Part shown: positions 23,454 through 35,442 of the stretch, in pieces
How positions within the stretch are numbered: the stretch's first letter is position 1
Layout: each line of letters opens with the position of its first letter
NCBI RefSeq assembly: GCF_963662255.1
Contig: NC_085055.1
Location: 21,942,204 to 22,006,203 of the forward strand
DNA length: 64,000 nucleotides
Reading direction: 5' to 3'
From: Cinclus cinclus
Taxonomy: Eukaryota; Chordata; Aves; Passeriformes; Cinclidae
Notes under the pieces: model-generated
What the model saw: only the letters and a program-made list of their open reading frames with translations
What the model was told of the DNA's origin: nothing
The model's database searches: none
Translations under genes and position numbers: made by a program

Positions 23454-25070
23454 CTGTGCAGGTGTGTCTGCTTCTTTAATAGGCTGTCCATCAAACAGGA
23501 ACGTAATGTGCCTCGGTGACAAGCCCTGCAAGTTCAAAGTCACGTATGAGAAACTGCACTTGTGTTTCTGAATCCAAACTAAGTATTCATGGATTGACTG
23601 TCTAAACACATGTTAGCAAAATGAACACTCAAAAAGACCAGGGGGATGACAGAAGATGACAGATTTTGATTACAGCCTCTTCCATGTCAGGGAGGTGAGG
23701 CCCTGGCACAGGTTGCCCAGAGAAGCTGTGGCTGTCCCTGGATCCCTGCAAGTGTCCAAAGCCAGGCTGGACAGGGCTTGAAGCAAGCTGGGATAGTAGA
23801 AGGTGTCCCTGCCCATGGCAGGGGGTGGAGTGAGATGGGCTTTAAATTCCCTTCTTACCCCAAAGCATCCTGTGATTCTCTGATTAAGATGTAACCACCA
23901 GGACACTGAGCACATTTGTCTTGCTGTCTACACTGAGGAAGGCCAAATGCTAGCAATTTTACGTTGCCCTTAAAACCTGAGTTACCACACTGCTACTGAA
24001 TCCCCTTCCGACCATGTTTAAGTGTGCGAGGAAGTCTTTATTCACTGCATCAGGGATTGAGGGCCTTGCTTTGCCCTCTTAAAATCCTTCAAAATGCACG
24101 TGCATTCACACTTCTGTCACGCACAGGAATGCTAAAAATTCCCTGTACCTCTCCAAAAACCCAGAGAGGTGTCAGGGTGCAGCAGGCACAGAGCAGGGCA
24201 GAGAGTCAACTTTGAATAAGCAAAGAAAGGATCCTGCAAGTAACAGACAAGGGCCAACAAAATCCAACTCCCTTTCCAAAGCCACTCGCATGCCCACCCT
24301 CTGCTCTGTGTAAAGCAGAGCCATTGGGAGCTCCAGGCTCAGGAACTGAGCTGTGGGGATTCATCCTTCTCCAGCTCAGGATGGCAATGAGGAACAGCCT
24401 GGGAACACCTGTGGAACACAGCGGTCACAGCTGTGCAACAGGCAGCAGGAGACACTGGAAGGGAGGAGGAAACCATCCACGAGGAAGCTGCGGCATAGAA
24501 GAATTTATTTGGCGCCATTATCCAAAGAGAAAATGCCCTCAAAGTTGAGGAAGTTTCTGAAGATGACAGCACTGAGGGTTGGTGAATTGTCTCAGAGTGA
24601 GGATCGGAACCGGAGGAAGTTTTGTAACTATCACGGGACGTTAGGGAGCACCTGAAAAGGAAGACACAGCCTTGACTCAGCCATGAGAAGAACTCCACAC
24701 CGAGGAGCTGCCAGCATCCCAGCTCCTCACTCTCGCACACACCCGGACACCCTCACGCTGCCCACAAGCACGTTCCACGATCCGGCCGCAGAAGCAAGCG
24801 AAGGTTCCACCGGCACGGGGACGCTTCCTCGGGGTGGCCGAGGTCCCTCAGGTCCCGGTGGGAGCCCCGCCACGGGCCGTGCCCGCGCCTACCTGTCGGC
24901 CGCAGTACGCCTTCATGAGCTTGCTCAGCGGAGCGTGCCGCTTTATTCTTTATCCAGCCGTGCCCCGAGATGCGGAGGGACAGCCGCTCCTCCCTCCCTC
25001 CGTCCCTCCGTCCCTCCGTCCTTCCGTCCCGCTCCTCTCCCCGCCTCACCCGGGGCTTCTCCTCCGACAT
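23454..25070 (-). pseudogene. SUMO3-like remnant, copy IV
   Basis: Exon 1 25070-25050, exon 2 remnant 24946-24893, exon 3 23525-23454. Confidence 0.85.
23686..23885 (+). mobile_element. CR1 3' end, unit IV
   Basis: Same insertion as in unit I. Confidence 0.8.
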
Positions 25071-25261
25071 GCCGGAGGGGGAGCGGGGGGCTCGCCTTGG
25101 GGGCGTGGCCAGCGGCAGGGGGCGGGGCCGCGGGCGGGGCCGCGCGCAGGAGCGTCCCCGCTGAGCCGCAAGGGGGCGCTGTGCTCCGGCGCCGGGCCGG
25201 CCTGAGGGGAGCGGCCGGGACAGCTCGGAACAGCCTCTGGATACCCCCTGGACACCCCCGG

Positions 25262-25745
25262 AATCACAGAATCACAGGGTAACCAGCTTGGAAGAGACCT
25301 CCGACATCAAGTCCAACCCATGCCCTGACACCTCAGCTAGAGCATGCCACCAAGTGCCATATCCAGTCTTTTTTTAAAACACATCCAGGGATGGTGATTC
25401 CGCCACCTCCCCCCCAGCTAAACTATTCCAATCCTTCATTATTCTTTCCGTGAAAAAACTTCTTCCTGATATCCAGCCTATATCTCCCCTGGTGCAGCTT
25501 GAGACTGTGTGCTCTGGTTCTGTCAGTGCAGCCTGCTGAATGAGACCACCACACCTGACTAGAGCCACCTTTCAGGGAGCTGTACAGAGTGATAAGACTC
25601 TCCCCTGAGTCCCCTTTTCTCCAGGCTGAGCAGTCGTTCAGTCGTTCCTCACAGGATTTGTGTTCCAAGCCCCTCACCAGCCTTGTTGCCTCCTCTGGAT
25701 GCACTCAAGCGTCTCAATGTCCTTCCTAAACTGAGGGGCCCAGAA
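25262..25745 (-). mobile_element. CR1 fragment, unit IV
   Basis: Same insertion as in unit I. Confidence 0.85.
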
Positions 25746-26302
25746 TAGCTCCTGCACGTGGGGAAACAGGGAACAAGAAGCCTTCCATCAAAGCACAGCC
25801 TTCCCACTGTCTCCAGTCCAGCCCAGCCCAGTCCAGACTGCTGCTGGGCTGTTTGGATCCCCGTAAGGGGAGGAGAGGCAAGTTTACCTTGATCCACAAT
25901 TGAGGAAAGAATTAGATCCTAAACATACCCAAAAGCAATATTAAAACACAAACGAGGTTAAATGTTTGGATTCAAAGCGATATTTCAACCTTTACTTTTT
26001 CATAAAAGAAAAAAGAAAGAAGATAGGAAAGTAGGGAAAGGCCAAGAATAATTCCGTGAAGCACAGGGAAGGGGTTACCGCCACCATGGGTCCAGCAGTG
26101 GCTCCCAGAGTGCGATGGGTCTTTCCCTGCTGAATTCCACCCTTTGAGGGATAGACTGTGAGGGAGGTAGCTGGACCAGCACTGTGGGAGGACACCAACA
26201 GACAGCAAAGATTCCAACACTTTGTAGATTTAGCAGCTGCAGCTTCTGGGGCAGTTGCTTCTAGAGGGTTTTGGGAATGGCAATGTCATGTCCACCTCAA
26301 AG

Positions 26303-26593
26303 CTACAGCATGTCCATGGGCCGATTCATGTAGGCCCATTTAAAGTTCATTAACTGGTCATTGGAATCCAGCTGAAGTTCACCTGATGTATCCAAAAGTT
26401 TATTGTTTGCTTTTCTCATGTATTGAAGCTTTGCTGCTTGCTCGCCTGATGTATCTATCAACTGCAAACCCTCTTCAGGACTTCAAACAGGGTTTACTTT
26501 CTGCAATAAAGCAGGGACTAAAGCTTTCGTTAGAGGCAGAGTAAAACTTTGAATTTTCAAACTTGAATCTTCCAAAAGGCAATGAAGAAAACC
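26303..26593 (-). pseudogene. Unidentified C-terminal coding fragment, copy IV
   Basis: Same frame and stop as in unit I. Confidence 0.38.
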
Positions 26594-26955
26594 ATTCCTT
26601 CCTTTTTACTCGTTCACTACACGGGGCCAGGTGAGAGCAGGGTGGGAGGCTGGTGCTGACAGAGGCGCCCCTGCTGCAGGGAGAGGGCAGAAAGGGCTCT
26701 GGCCTTCTTCAGAGGAACCCCCCTAAATATGAGGTCCATCCCGGCTGAGTCCACTTCTCCCACAGGCAGTGCCCTTGAGCCGCTGGCCAAGGCTGCCTCC
26801 TCCAGCCTAGCAGTGCTGTGGGGCTAGGAGAGAGGAGGAGGTTCTGCCCCAAACCTCCATCTCAGCTTGTCTTAACTGTTGCAGTTGTTGTAGCACTTTG
26901 TGTTGGAAAATCAAGTACTGAGACTTGTCTAAAAGAGACAAGAAAAGGGGGGACT

Positions 26956-27495
26956 TGATACATAACTCATGGAACATCCATTTTTGAGTTCCACTGAAGT
27001 TGCTGAATAGAGCTTTAGGACTAATTAGCAAAAAAGATATAAGAATGTAAAGGTACGCACAAAGGAGGATGGAGCCAGTGGAGAAACAGATAAAAGAGGA
27101 CAAGAGAAGTTTATTTTGTAAGTTACTTGACAAAAACAATAGTGCTTGCCCAAATAAAAAGTTCAAAGAGAGGGCACCTGTAATATTGAAGCATTCTGTG
27201 AATATGACCACCAGACACCCCTTCCAATGACCTCCAGGACCAAATGAAGACTTCCAGTAGAAAGTGAATGCATGCCAATTCGTTTTTGGAAAGTAGTGTT
27301 CGTGTATGAGGTAGGAGGTGCATTGTAATGAGTATGTATGATCAGGACTGAATAAATACCCTGCTGTGAAGTTTCACCACACCCATCAGATTAAAGGAGA
27401 TACTGTTCCATGTATCGAGCGCTGATGAAGAATGTCTGCTCTCTAATGCTTCAAACAGAATCAAAAGCTTTATTTTACAGCTAATAACAGTATCA
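26956..27495 (+). mobile_element. LTR-like element, copy IV
   Basis: Same element, same termini. Confidence 0.4.
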
Positions 27496-27629
27496 ATATC
27501 CTACCCTCTTCCTAAATTACTACATCTATATGCTTTCCCTCCCACAGCTCCCACTTCCCCAGTCTTGATGTAACGCGCAGACAGCAGAAGAAAGCAGACG
27601 AGGCCCTTCTCAGCATCCCGGCTTTCAGT

Positions 27630-28154
27630 TCAGAGGGGCCATGGCGGCTCCACATCAAACGGGATGACGGGCGGGAGGTGCCGGTTGTCCCCTGCTGCCA
27701 ACGCTTCGTGTCCCCTCGGCGGTCCCCGCACCAGCCCGTTCCTCTGCAGGTCATCCAGCTCTCTCCGGGGACGCTGGCGGGGCACAGGGCTCGGTGGCCT
27801 ATCCCCATCGGCGAGTCTTCGGCGCCGGCCACCTCCAGGAGCCGCATCCTCCTGCTGCTCCTGCTGCTGCCGCTGCCGCCAGCGCACCACGAAGGGATGG
27901 AGGCGGCGGCGGCGGCGAGGTGGGGCCACAACGACAGGGTTGTCCTGGCCCTGCAGCCGGCGGATGGCCCCGATGGGCCCTTGGCAGATCGGGCAGCTGG
28001 CAGCGGTGTCGGGGGCGGCCTGGGGCTGGATGCAGGCGTGGCAGAACACGTGTCCGCAGGGCTCCACGGCAGCGGGGCTCTGCAGGAAATCCACGCAGAT
28101 GTAGCAGACCCTGACGGGTCGTGCCGCTGATGGCTCCTGCCTGAGCTCTGCCAT
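27630..28154 (-). CDS. RING-finger protein, copy IV
   Basis: Intact 174-residue ORF, A28 and Y18. It pairs with copy II at 14,969 bp but keeps Y18. RING ligands unchanged. Confidence 0.75.
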   Translation of the reverse strand: MAELRQEPSAARPVRVCYICVDFLQSPAAVEPCGHVFCHACIQPQAAPDTAASCPICQGPIGAIRRLQGQDNPVVVAPPRRRRRLHPFVVRWRQRQQQEQQEDAAPGGGRRRRLADGDRPPSPVPRQRPRRELDDLQRNGLVRGPPRGHEALAAGDNRHLPPVIPFDVEPPWPL

Positions 28155-28220
28155 TGCTGCTCCTGGACTTGAGTCCCCTCAGCTGCCGCAAGGATTCCAA
28201 GGCTCGGCTTCCACTTGCGG

Positions 28221-28493
28221 CACTCGGAGGTTCCTCAACCTCTCCAGGGACTCAGAGGCTCCTCAGTCACTGGCAGCACTCGGAAGCTCCTCTGTCACTG
28301 TCAGGACTCGGAGGTTCCTCCTCGGTCACTGGCAGCACTTAGAGCTTCCTCACTCACTGTCAGGACTCGGAGGCTCCTCAGACGCTGGCAGCACACAGGC
28401 TCTCCAGACACTGACAGCACTCAGGCTCCTCAGATGCTGGCAGCACTCAGAGGCTCCTCACACAGTGGCAGCACTCGGAGGCTCCTCAGCTGC
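28221..28493. repeat. 28-bp minisatellite, copy IV
   Basis: Same array as in unit I. Confidence 0.85.
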
Positions 28494-28538
28494 TAGTGGG
28501 TCACAGTGTGAGTGTTGGGGCACTGCCCAACGCTGCTG

Positions 28539-28684
28539 TTTATAGTTACGTGAGTGGTGTCACAGTGATCGTGAGTGGTGACATCACAGGGCTCTGTGTG
28601 GCACCCAGGACCGCCCCTGGTGTCACAGTGATCGTGAGTGGTGACATCACAGGGCTCTGTGTGGCACCCAGGACCGCCCCCATG
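28539..28684 (-). promoter_or_regulatory. RING gene promoter, copy IV
   Basis: Same TATA box and duplicated 64-bp block as in unit I. Confidence 0.45.
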
Positions 28685-29478
28685 CACAGAGGCAGATGCT
28701 GTGGCACAAAGCCCACCTGGCAGTGGGCTGCACACCTCAGTGTTTGCCCAGCATCCTTCCAGGCAGTCCCTGCTGGAGTGGGACTGTGCCAGTCACACTT
28801 GCTCACACCTGCTCTGCAGAGCTGCTTTCCATGATGTGTCCTGGTGCCTGGGGCTGCATCTCCCCCGCGGGAGGACTCTGCTTGGCCCTTGGTTGAATTT
28901 CAGGACGTTCCATCAGCTCAATTCTCCAGCTTGGTGAGGTCCTTGTGGGTGCAGAATCACCCTCTGGTGTCTCAGCAGCTCCTCCCACTGTAGGAGATTC
29001 CGCAGACGTGCTGAAGGTGCCCTGGGCCCCATTATTCAGGCCACCAGCAAGAAGGAAAAGGACCAGTCCCAGTACTGATGCCTGGGCTACACTGATGATG
29101 ATCAGCCTCTATCTCAGCTTCATGCTGAGATCAACACCCTCTACTTAAAAGCCAGGATCAACACTTACAATCACTTCCTCACAGGGCAGAGCTTATTTGC
29201 AAAGTTCCGCCTTTCCCCAGCCCTCTGCTTTCTCCAAACTCATGAGAAAGGTCTGGCTGATCATTTATCAGTCCCACTAAGCATTTTCCCCCTTCAAATA
29301 CAGCAGCTTTGGAATACAACATAGAGTCTGTTGAATTCTTTGCCTCTTCCACCACTTTTCTTGAAGATACCATCGTAGCACTTACACACCACAGCTGCCT
29401 CTTGGAATCATTTGCTGCCCTCTGCAAACAAGCAGGTCCTTTGGCACAGACTCTCCAGCACCAGGCACCTCCGGGGCC

Positions 29479-29502
29479 CTGCTGCTGCTGCTGCTGCTGC
29501 TG
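29479..29502. repeat. (CTG)8 run, unit IV
   Basis: Eight repeats. Confidence 0.9.
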
Positions 29503-32500
29503 CCACCGTAGCCCTGCTGTGAATGGAATGGAAGAGGCTGTGATGACAGCCGGCCACCCCAGCACAGTTACCCACCTGCACTTGGGAAGACTGTGGTCAC
29601 AGCTCAGTCTGTCCCTGCGATTTCACCTCTCACAGTGAAATCCCACCTGTTTGTCCCACCTTCCCTATCACCTGCTTGGCATTGGCCCAGTGCCAGCTTT
29701 TTGTGGCCTTTATGTGCCTTTATGTGCTGCTGAACTCCCCTGTGGCTCAAAGCCAAGCTCTCTGTTACATCTTCTTAACCCCTTCTTTCCAACTTCCCTT
29801 GCGCATCCTCCTTCTACCCACGGAAAATGGTGGGCCACTCTTCCACTCCTCAGCTCTGCTGTCCCCATCACTACCTGCTTCCCCAACCCAGTCAGGACAC
29901 CTTTCCATTGTGCCAGCCTTGCAAAGGAACAGTTAATCCTCATTAAATCTTTTACTGGCTGCTGGGCTCCACTCTCACTTACACTGCAGATGCTTCTTCC
30001 CAGACCTGAGCAGGCACCTTGCCCACCCAACGACACAGCTTCACCTCCCCACCGTGGCCCAGCCAAGCCAAAGGCTTCCCCAGCTTTGCAGAGCAGCAGC
30101 CACTTGATCCCCTCACACAGCAACCTTCACAGCAGCAATTAGAAACTTCAGGAGTAGCTCCAACCACAGCTTATGGGAGGAAGCCCCTGGCATGAGGATG
30201 CTGGAGCCCAGGACGAGCTCAGGATGACAGCACAGGACACAGGGCCTCTCTCCAGGGACACTGGGTGCTGCCCTGGCAGCATGGCACGGCCTCTGCTTGT
30301 CCCCAGGGCATGGCTACATTCCATTCGGGCAGGGCTTGGCTCCCAGCAGGTCTCTCGGCTGCCCTTGCTCAGCAGAGGAGGACAGAGCCAGTCACAAGCG
30401 GGGTCTCGGGAAGGGGAAGGTGCTTGCAGGGTTCCCCCATCACTGATGGGTTTGGAGGCACCAGCCCTTCGTGCTGAGAGCAGGGCCAGTGGGAGTGCTC
30501 GGGGAACCCAACATGAATTGACTGGTGCCAGTCCCAGGGAAGGAGGGGGACTGGAGCCTCGTGCAGCCCAGCAAGGGCAAGGCAGCTCAAAAGGCTGTAG
30601 CACCAGCTGTCCCTGGATGTTGCTGGCTCTCAAACAAAGCCCCCACAACTTTCCCTCGACCTCTGGTTGTGTGCCTTCGGGCCAACACACACAGGAAAAT
30701 TCCAGGGCACAACCAGGACCCTTATCATCACTTCCCCTTCTCTTTCCTGGGTGCCACAGTCTAGTTTCCATGCACAAGGAGATTCAAGGCAAACGGGGAT
30801 CTCTTTGAATCCTCCTCTCCCGCCTATGCACACCTGAACACTCCTCTGTCAGCGCCACCCTGGGCTCCTGGGCAGCACTGGAACACCGCCCCTGCCCAGT
30901 CCAGGACCGTCAAGCTGTCTCGCACAGAAGGTGGGACAGCAGTTATCAGAGAGCTTGACACAGTCCATCCCTTTGTTCCTCCCACCCGAGATCTGCTCGG
31001 GCAGTAGCCAAAGACAAGCTGCAGTAAGTCACGTGCAAGTCCTGTCCTTGGAACAGGCTGGCAGCAGCCAGGGCCTGGCAGCCAGCACAGCCCGGGCAGC
31101 AGCAGCAAGGGCTCCCGGCTGCTTTAGTCCCTCCAGTTCAGCTGGAGCAGCTTGTGCTGAGCTCCAGAGCCCTGCATGCAGAGGGAGCACTTGAGCCAAG
31201 CCCAGGCAGCCCCAGGAGTCCCCCCAGCTGGCAGGAGGCCACAAGCAGCTTTCCTCAGCCCAGCCTCTCGCAATCCCCGCAGTCCCCTCATCGTGCTTCC
31301 CACCCCAACTCCCTCACACAGCTCCAGCTGCAGCCTGAACCTCCAGGCCACCCCACGAACACAAGGCCTCTCTCCTAGAGATGGCAGGGGACAAAAGGCC
31401 ACTGCCTCATCACTGTCATTGTAAGAAACTTCTTCTTTTTATCTGTTCTAAATAGATCCTCTTTTAGGTACTCCGCGCTGACATGACTCCACCACTGAAA
31501 TTGTTTCCAAAGCCTGCAGCAGCATCAGTGCTTCTGGAACCCTTTGGGGGTTTCAGGACGAGCCTGGCGTTCAGCTCCCCCCTCCCCACACAGAGCAATC
31601 TATGGCAGAGCACGACGCACTCCTTCAGCGGATGACAGAGCCTAAGTCACACGCACCAGAAATGCAGACTCACGTTAAGAGCTAATCTTCCACGGGACTC
31701 ATCTCCTCTATAGCAAGTTTTGCAAGCTAAGGAAAGTGCTCTTTTTCAATGAAACCTTTTGTGAAGCTGATCACATCAAAACTAGTATTTCAAGGTCTGA
31801 CACAAGTTTCAGAAAAGCATACCACAGGGCTCACAAACAGGAGATTCTTCCTCCACAAGCATAAGAGCAGTTTGAACTCTTGTGGGCAGACAAGAGAGCC
31901 CTGCCTCGAGCACAGCACAGGACAGGCAACGACAATTCAGCTCAAGGCTCCTCAGCAAGGGGGTGGGTGAGCACAACCAAGCCCCAGCTTCCTTCCTCCC
32001 TGCTCCAGCCCCCAGAAGCTCACTCCTGTCTGAGCATGAACATACACTAAGCTTGGTCGAAAACAAGGCACTAATCTCCCCAGAAATCCTTCAGAAAACC
32101 CAGCAGCAAGGAGAGGCAGCCAAGAGCCAGCTGTCCTCCAGACCAAGCTCCTAGAAGAGACCTGCACATGCAGGGGTAGTTCTAGAGAACGTTGATTTCT
32201 CAGGTGCATAAGAGCTGAGCAGCACTCCAGTACACTCAGCACTAGAAGCACCAAGAGGTTCCCAAAGAAGTCACCACACCTCTGGTTCCAGGAGCCCACC
32301 TGGGCCAGCAGCCGTGTGAAGAGCCAGAAGCAGTGCACGGAGCCACGTGCCAGCTGCAGAGGACAGATCTCCTGGGATTCAGACACCAGCAAGGCCCACA
32401 GAGAACCTTCCACTCCCCGGCGCTAGCCACGTCTGGAGCCTCCATCACACCAAAGCATACGGGATGTATTTTGGAGTAGCTAAATCTTCACAGGTCCTGC

Positions 32501-32675
32501 TTGCCAGAAGGCTGGCAACTGCTCCCACTCCGCTTCCCCGCCCACACTTCAGGAAGTTTGCAGAACCTTGACTGACTTCAGCCTGTCATTGCTACACTGG
32601 CAGAGAGATGGGGAGGCAGGGGAAGCTCCCACCAGCAGCAAGCTCTCACAGTCATTACCCCAGGCTGGCACTTAC

Positions 32676-32784
32676 CCCAGCAGACTCCCCAGCGCGCAGA
32701 GCGGAGCTCACACAGCTCGGCCGGGGGAAGGATTCTTCGCACGGGGCATTCCATGCACCTCCTGCTGCCGGCACACCACAGGCA
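32676..32784 (-). pseudogene. PTTG1IP exon 3, extra copy
   Basis: 109 nt with intact TTCTAG acceptor and GTAAGT donor, encoding CLWCAGSRRCMECPV then the same tail as the native exon. Five substitutions lie within 23 bp (plus 32747, 32752, 32761, 32765, 32769), all to C on plus. The conserved Tyr of YPV is Cys. No exon 4 follows, because exons 4-7 are deleted. Confidence 0.93.
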
Positions 32785-33024
32785 CTAGAACACAGCAACC
32801 AGGCAGCACAGTGTTACTGGGGCACTGCCAGTGACCCGCACTTTGCTTTGGCAGCCACAGCACAGAGCCACTGCTGCTGGCTCACGACAACCAGATACCA
32901 CCCAGCAGCAACTGGGTGCTCAGGAGGAACAGCTAGGTCAGCACAGATCACAGCAGCAGAGGCAGGCAAGGGGAGTGCAGGGTTCTAGAGCAAGTAAAGA
33001 TGCTGAGAATCCTTCTCCTGGTTT

Positions 33025-33126
33025 AGAATCATAGACTATCCTGAGCTGGAAGGGACTCACAAGGATTATTGCGCCAGCTGCTGGCCCTGCCCAGGACAGC
33101 CTTAAGAATGCCACCATGGCTTGCAC
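33025..33126 (-). mobile_element. CR1 3' fragment at the chimera border
   Basis: AATCATAGACTATCCTGAGC followed by TGGAAGGGACTCACAAGGAT is a CR1 3' end. It is cut at the fusion with unit V. Confidence 0.7.
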
Positions 33127-33425
33127 AAAGCAACAGCATGTCCATGGGCCGATTCATGTAGGCCCATTTAAAGTTCATTAACTGGTCATTGGAATCCAGC
33201 TGAAGTTCACCTGATGTATCCAAAAGTTTATTGTTTGCTTTTCTCATGTATTGAAGCTTTGCTGCTTGCTCGCCTGATGTATCTATCAACTACAAACCCT
33301 CTTCAGGACTTCAAACAGGGTTTACTTTCTGCAATAAAGCAGGGACTAAAGCTTTCGTTAGAGGCAGAGTAAAACTTTGAATTTTCAAACTTGAATCTTC
33401 CAAAAGGCAATGAAGAAAACCATTC
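33127..33425 (-). pseudogene. Unidentified C-terminal coding fragment, copy V
   Basis: Same frame, but the left end is the fusion with PTTG1IP intron 2 sequence, so the frame runs on past MDMLLL into foreign DNA. Confidence 0.38.
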
Positions 33426-33783
33426 CTTTCTTTTTACTCGTTCACTACACGGGGCCAGGTGAGAGCAGGGTGGGAGGCTGGTGCTGACAGAGGTGCCCTT
33501 GCTGCAGGGAGAGGGCAGAAAGGGCTCTGGCCTTCTTCAGAGGAACCCCCCTAAATATGAGGTCCATCCCGGCTGAGTCCACTTCTCCCACAGGCAGTGC
33601 CCTTGAGCCGCTGGCCAAGGCTGCCTCCTCCAGCCTAGCAGTGTTGTGGGGTTAGGAGAGAGGAGGAGGTTCTGCCCCAAACCTCCATCTCAGCTTGTAT
33701 TAACTGTTGCAGATGTTGTAGCATTTTGTGTTGGAAAATCAAGTACTGAGACTTGTCTAAAAGAGACAAGAAAAGGGGGGACT

Positions 33784-34324
33784 TGATACATAACTCATGG
33801 AATATCCATTTTTGAGTTCCACTGAAGTTGCTGAATAGAGCTTTAGGACTAATTAGCAAAAAAGATATAAGAATGTATAGGTACGCACAAAGGAGGATGG
33901 AGCCAGTGGAGAAACAGATAAAGAGGACAACAGAAGTTTTTTTTTTGCAAGTTACTTGACAAAAACAATAGTGCTTGCCCAAATAAAAAGTTCAAAGAGA
34001 GGGCACCTGTAATATTGAAGCATTCTGTGAATATGACCACCAGACACCCCTTCCAATGACCTCCAGGACCAAATGAAGACTTCCAGTAGAAGGTGAATGC
34101 ATGCCAATTCGTTTTTGGAAAGTAGTGTTTGTGTATGAGGTAGGAGGCACATTGTAATGAGTATGTATGATCAGGACTGAATAAATACCCTGCTGTGAAG
34201 TTTCACCACACCCATCAGATTAAAGGAGATACTGTTCCATGTATCGAGCGCTGATGAAGAATGTCTGCTCTCTAATGCTTCAAACAGAATCAAAAGCTTT
34301 ATTGTACAGCTAATAACAGTATCA
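33784..34324 (+). mobile_element. LTR-like element, copy V
   Basis: Same element with a longer T run near 33940. Confidence 0.4.
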
Positions 34325-34452
34325 ATATCCTAACCTCTTCCTAAAGTACTACAACTATATGCTTTCCCTCCCACAGCTCCCACTTCCCCAGTCTTCTGTG
34401 CAGACTGCAGAAGAAAGCAGACGAGGCCCTTCTCAGCATCCCGGCTTTCAGT

Positions 34453-34977
34453 TCAGAGGGGCCATGGCGGCTCCACATCAAACGGGACGACGGGCGGGAG
34501 GTGCCGGTTGTCCCCTGCTGCCAACGCTTCGTGTCCCCTCGGCGGTCCCCGCACCAGCCCGTTCCTCTGCAGGTCATCCAGCTCTCTCCGGGGACGCTGG
34601 CGGGGCACAGGGCTCGGTGGCCTATCCCCATCGGCGAGTCTTCGGCGCCGGCCACCTCCAGGAGCCGCATCCTCCTGCTGCTCCTGCTGCTGCCGCTGCC
34701 GCCAGCGCACCACGAAGGGATGGAGGCGGCGGCCGCGGCGAGGTGGGGCCACAACGACAGGGTTGTCCTGGCCCTGCAGCCGGCGGATGGCCCCGATGGG
34801 CCCTTGGCAGATCGGGCAGCTGGCAGCGGTGTCGGGGGCGGCCTGGGGCTGGATGCAGGCGTGGCAGAACACGTGTCCGCAGGGCTCCACGGCAGCGGGG
34901 CTCTGCAGGAAATCCACGCAGATGTAGCAGACCCTGACGGGTCGTGCCGCTGATGGCTCCTGCCTGAGCTCTGCCAT
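34453..34977 (-). CDS. RING-finger protein, copy V
   Basis: Intact 174-residue ORF in the partial unit V. An arginine near residue 82 in the arginine run is glycine, and I164 near the end is valine. RING ligands unchanged. Confidence 0.75.
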   Translation of the reverse strand: MAELRQEPSAARPVRVCYICVDFLQSPAAVEPCGHVFCHACIQPQAAPDTAASCPICQGPIGAIRRLQGQDNPVVVAPPRRGRRLHPFVVRWRQRQQQEQQEDAAPGGGRRRRLADGDRPPSPVPRQRPRRELDDLQRNGLVRGPPRGHEALAAGDNRHLPPVVPFDVEPPWPL

Positions 34978-35043
34978 TGCTGCTCCTGGGCTTGAGTCCC
35001 CTCAGCTGCCGCAAGGATTCGAAGGCTCGGCTTCCACTTGCGG

Positions 35044-35316
35044 CACTCGGAGGTTCCTCAACCTCTCCAGGGACTCAGAGGCTCCTCAGTCACTGGCAGC
35101 ACTCGGAAGCTCCTCTGTCACTGTCAGGACTCGGAGGTTCCTCCTCGGTCACTGGCAGCACTTAGAGCTCCCTCACTCACTGTCAGGACTCGGAGGCTCC
35201 TCAGTCGCTGGCAGCACACAGGCTCTCCAGACACTGACAGCACTCAGGCTCCTCAGATGCTGGCAGCACTCAGAGGCTCCTCACACAGTGGCAGCACTCG
35301 GAGGCTCCTCAGCTGC
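35044..35316. repeat. 28-bp minisatellite, copy V
   Basis: Same array with a few private substitutions. Confidence 0.85.
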
Positions 35317-35361
35317 TAGTGGGTCACAGTGTGAGTGTTGGGGCACTGCCCAACGCTGCTG

Positions 35362-35442
35362 TTTATAGTTACGTGAGTGGTGTCACAGTGATCGTGAGTG
35401 CTGACATCACAGGGCTCTGTGTGGCACCCAGGACCGCCCCCA
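35362..35442 (-). promoter_or_regulatory. RING gene promoter, copy V (single 64-bp block)
   Basis: TATAAA is kept but only one 64-bp block, hence one TGATGTCA, is present. This is either the unduplicated ancestral state or a contraction. Confidence 0.45.

Larger units (their letters stand above)
22227..29718. repeat. Tandem unit IV
   Basis: Complete unit, paired with unit II at 14,969 bp. The CTG run has grown to 8. At about 29718 it passes into PTTG1IP 3'-flank sequence instead of another exon 2 fragment, at a TTTATGTGCCTT motif. Confidence 0.96.
29719..33126. repeat. Chimeric copy of the PTTG1IP 3' flank plus exon 3 region
   Basis: 29719-31400 matches 43974-45657, and 31397-33126 matches 50164 to about 51890. 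The 4.5 kb between those sources, with PTTG1IP exons 4-7, is missing. The joint shares GGCCA with both parents. The right end fuses at 33126 to a point inside the unit corresponding to about 40549. Confidence 0.92.

Noticed and set aside
31952..32413. 153-codon minus-strand ORF, also at 50720-51181, with splice-like borders
   Set aside because: It lies within PTTG1IP intron 3 sequence. Known family structure places no exon between exons 3 and 4, and it has no recognisable similarity.
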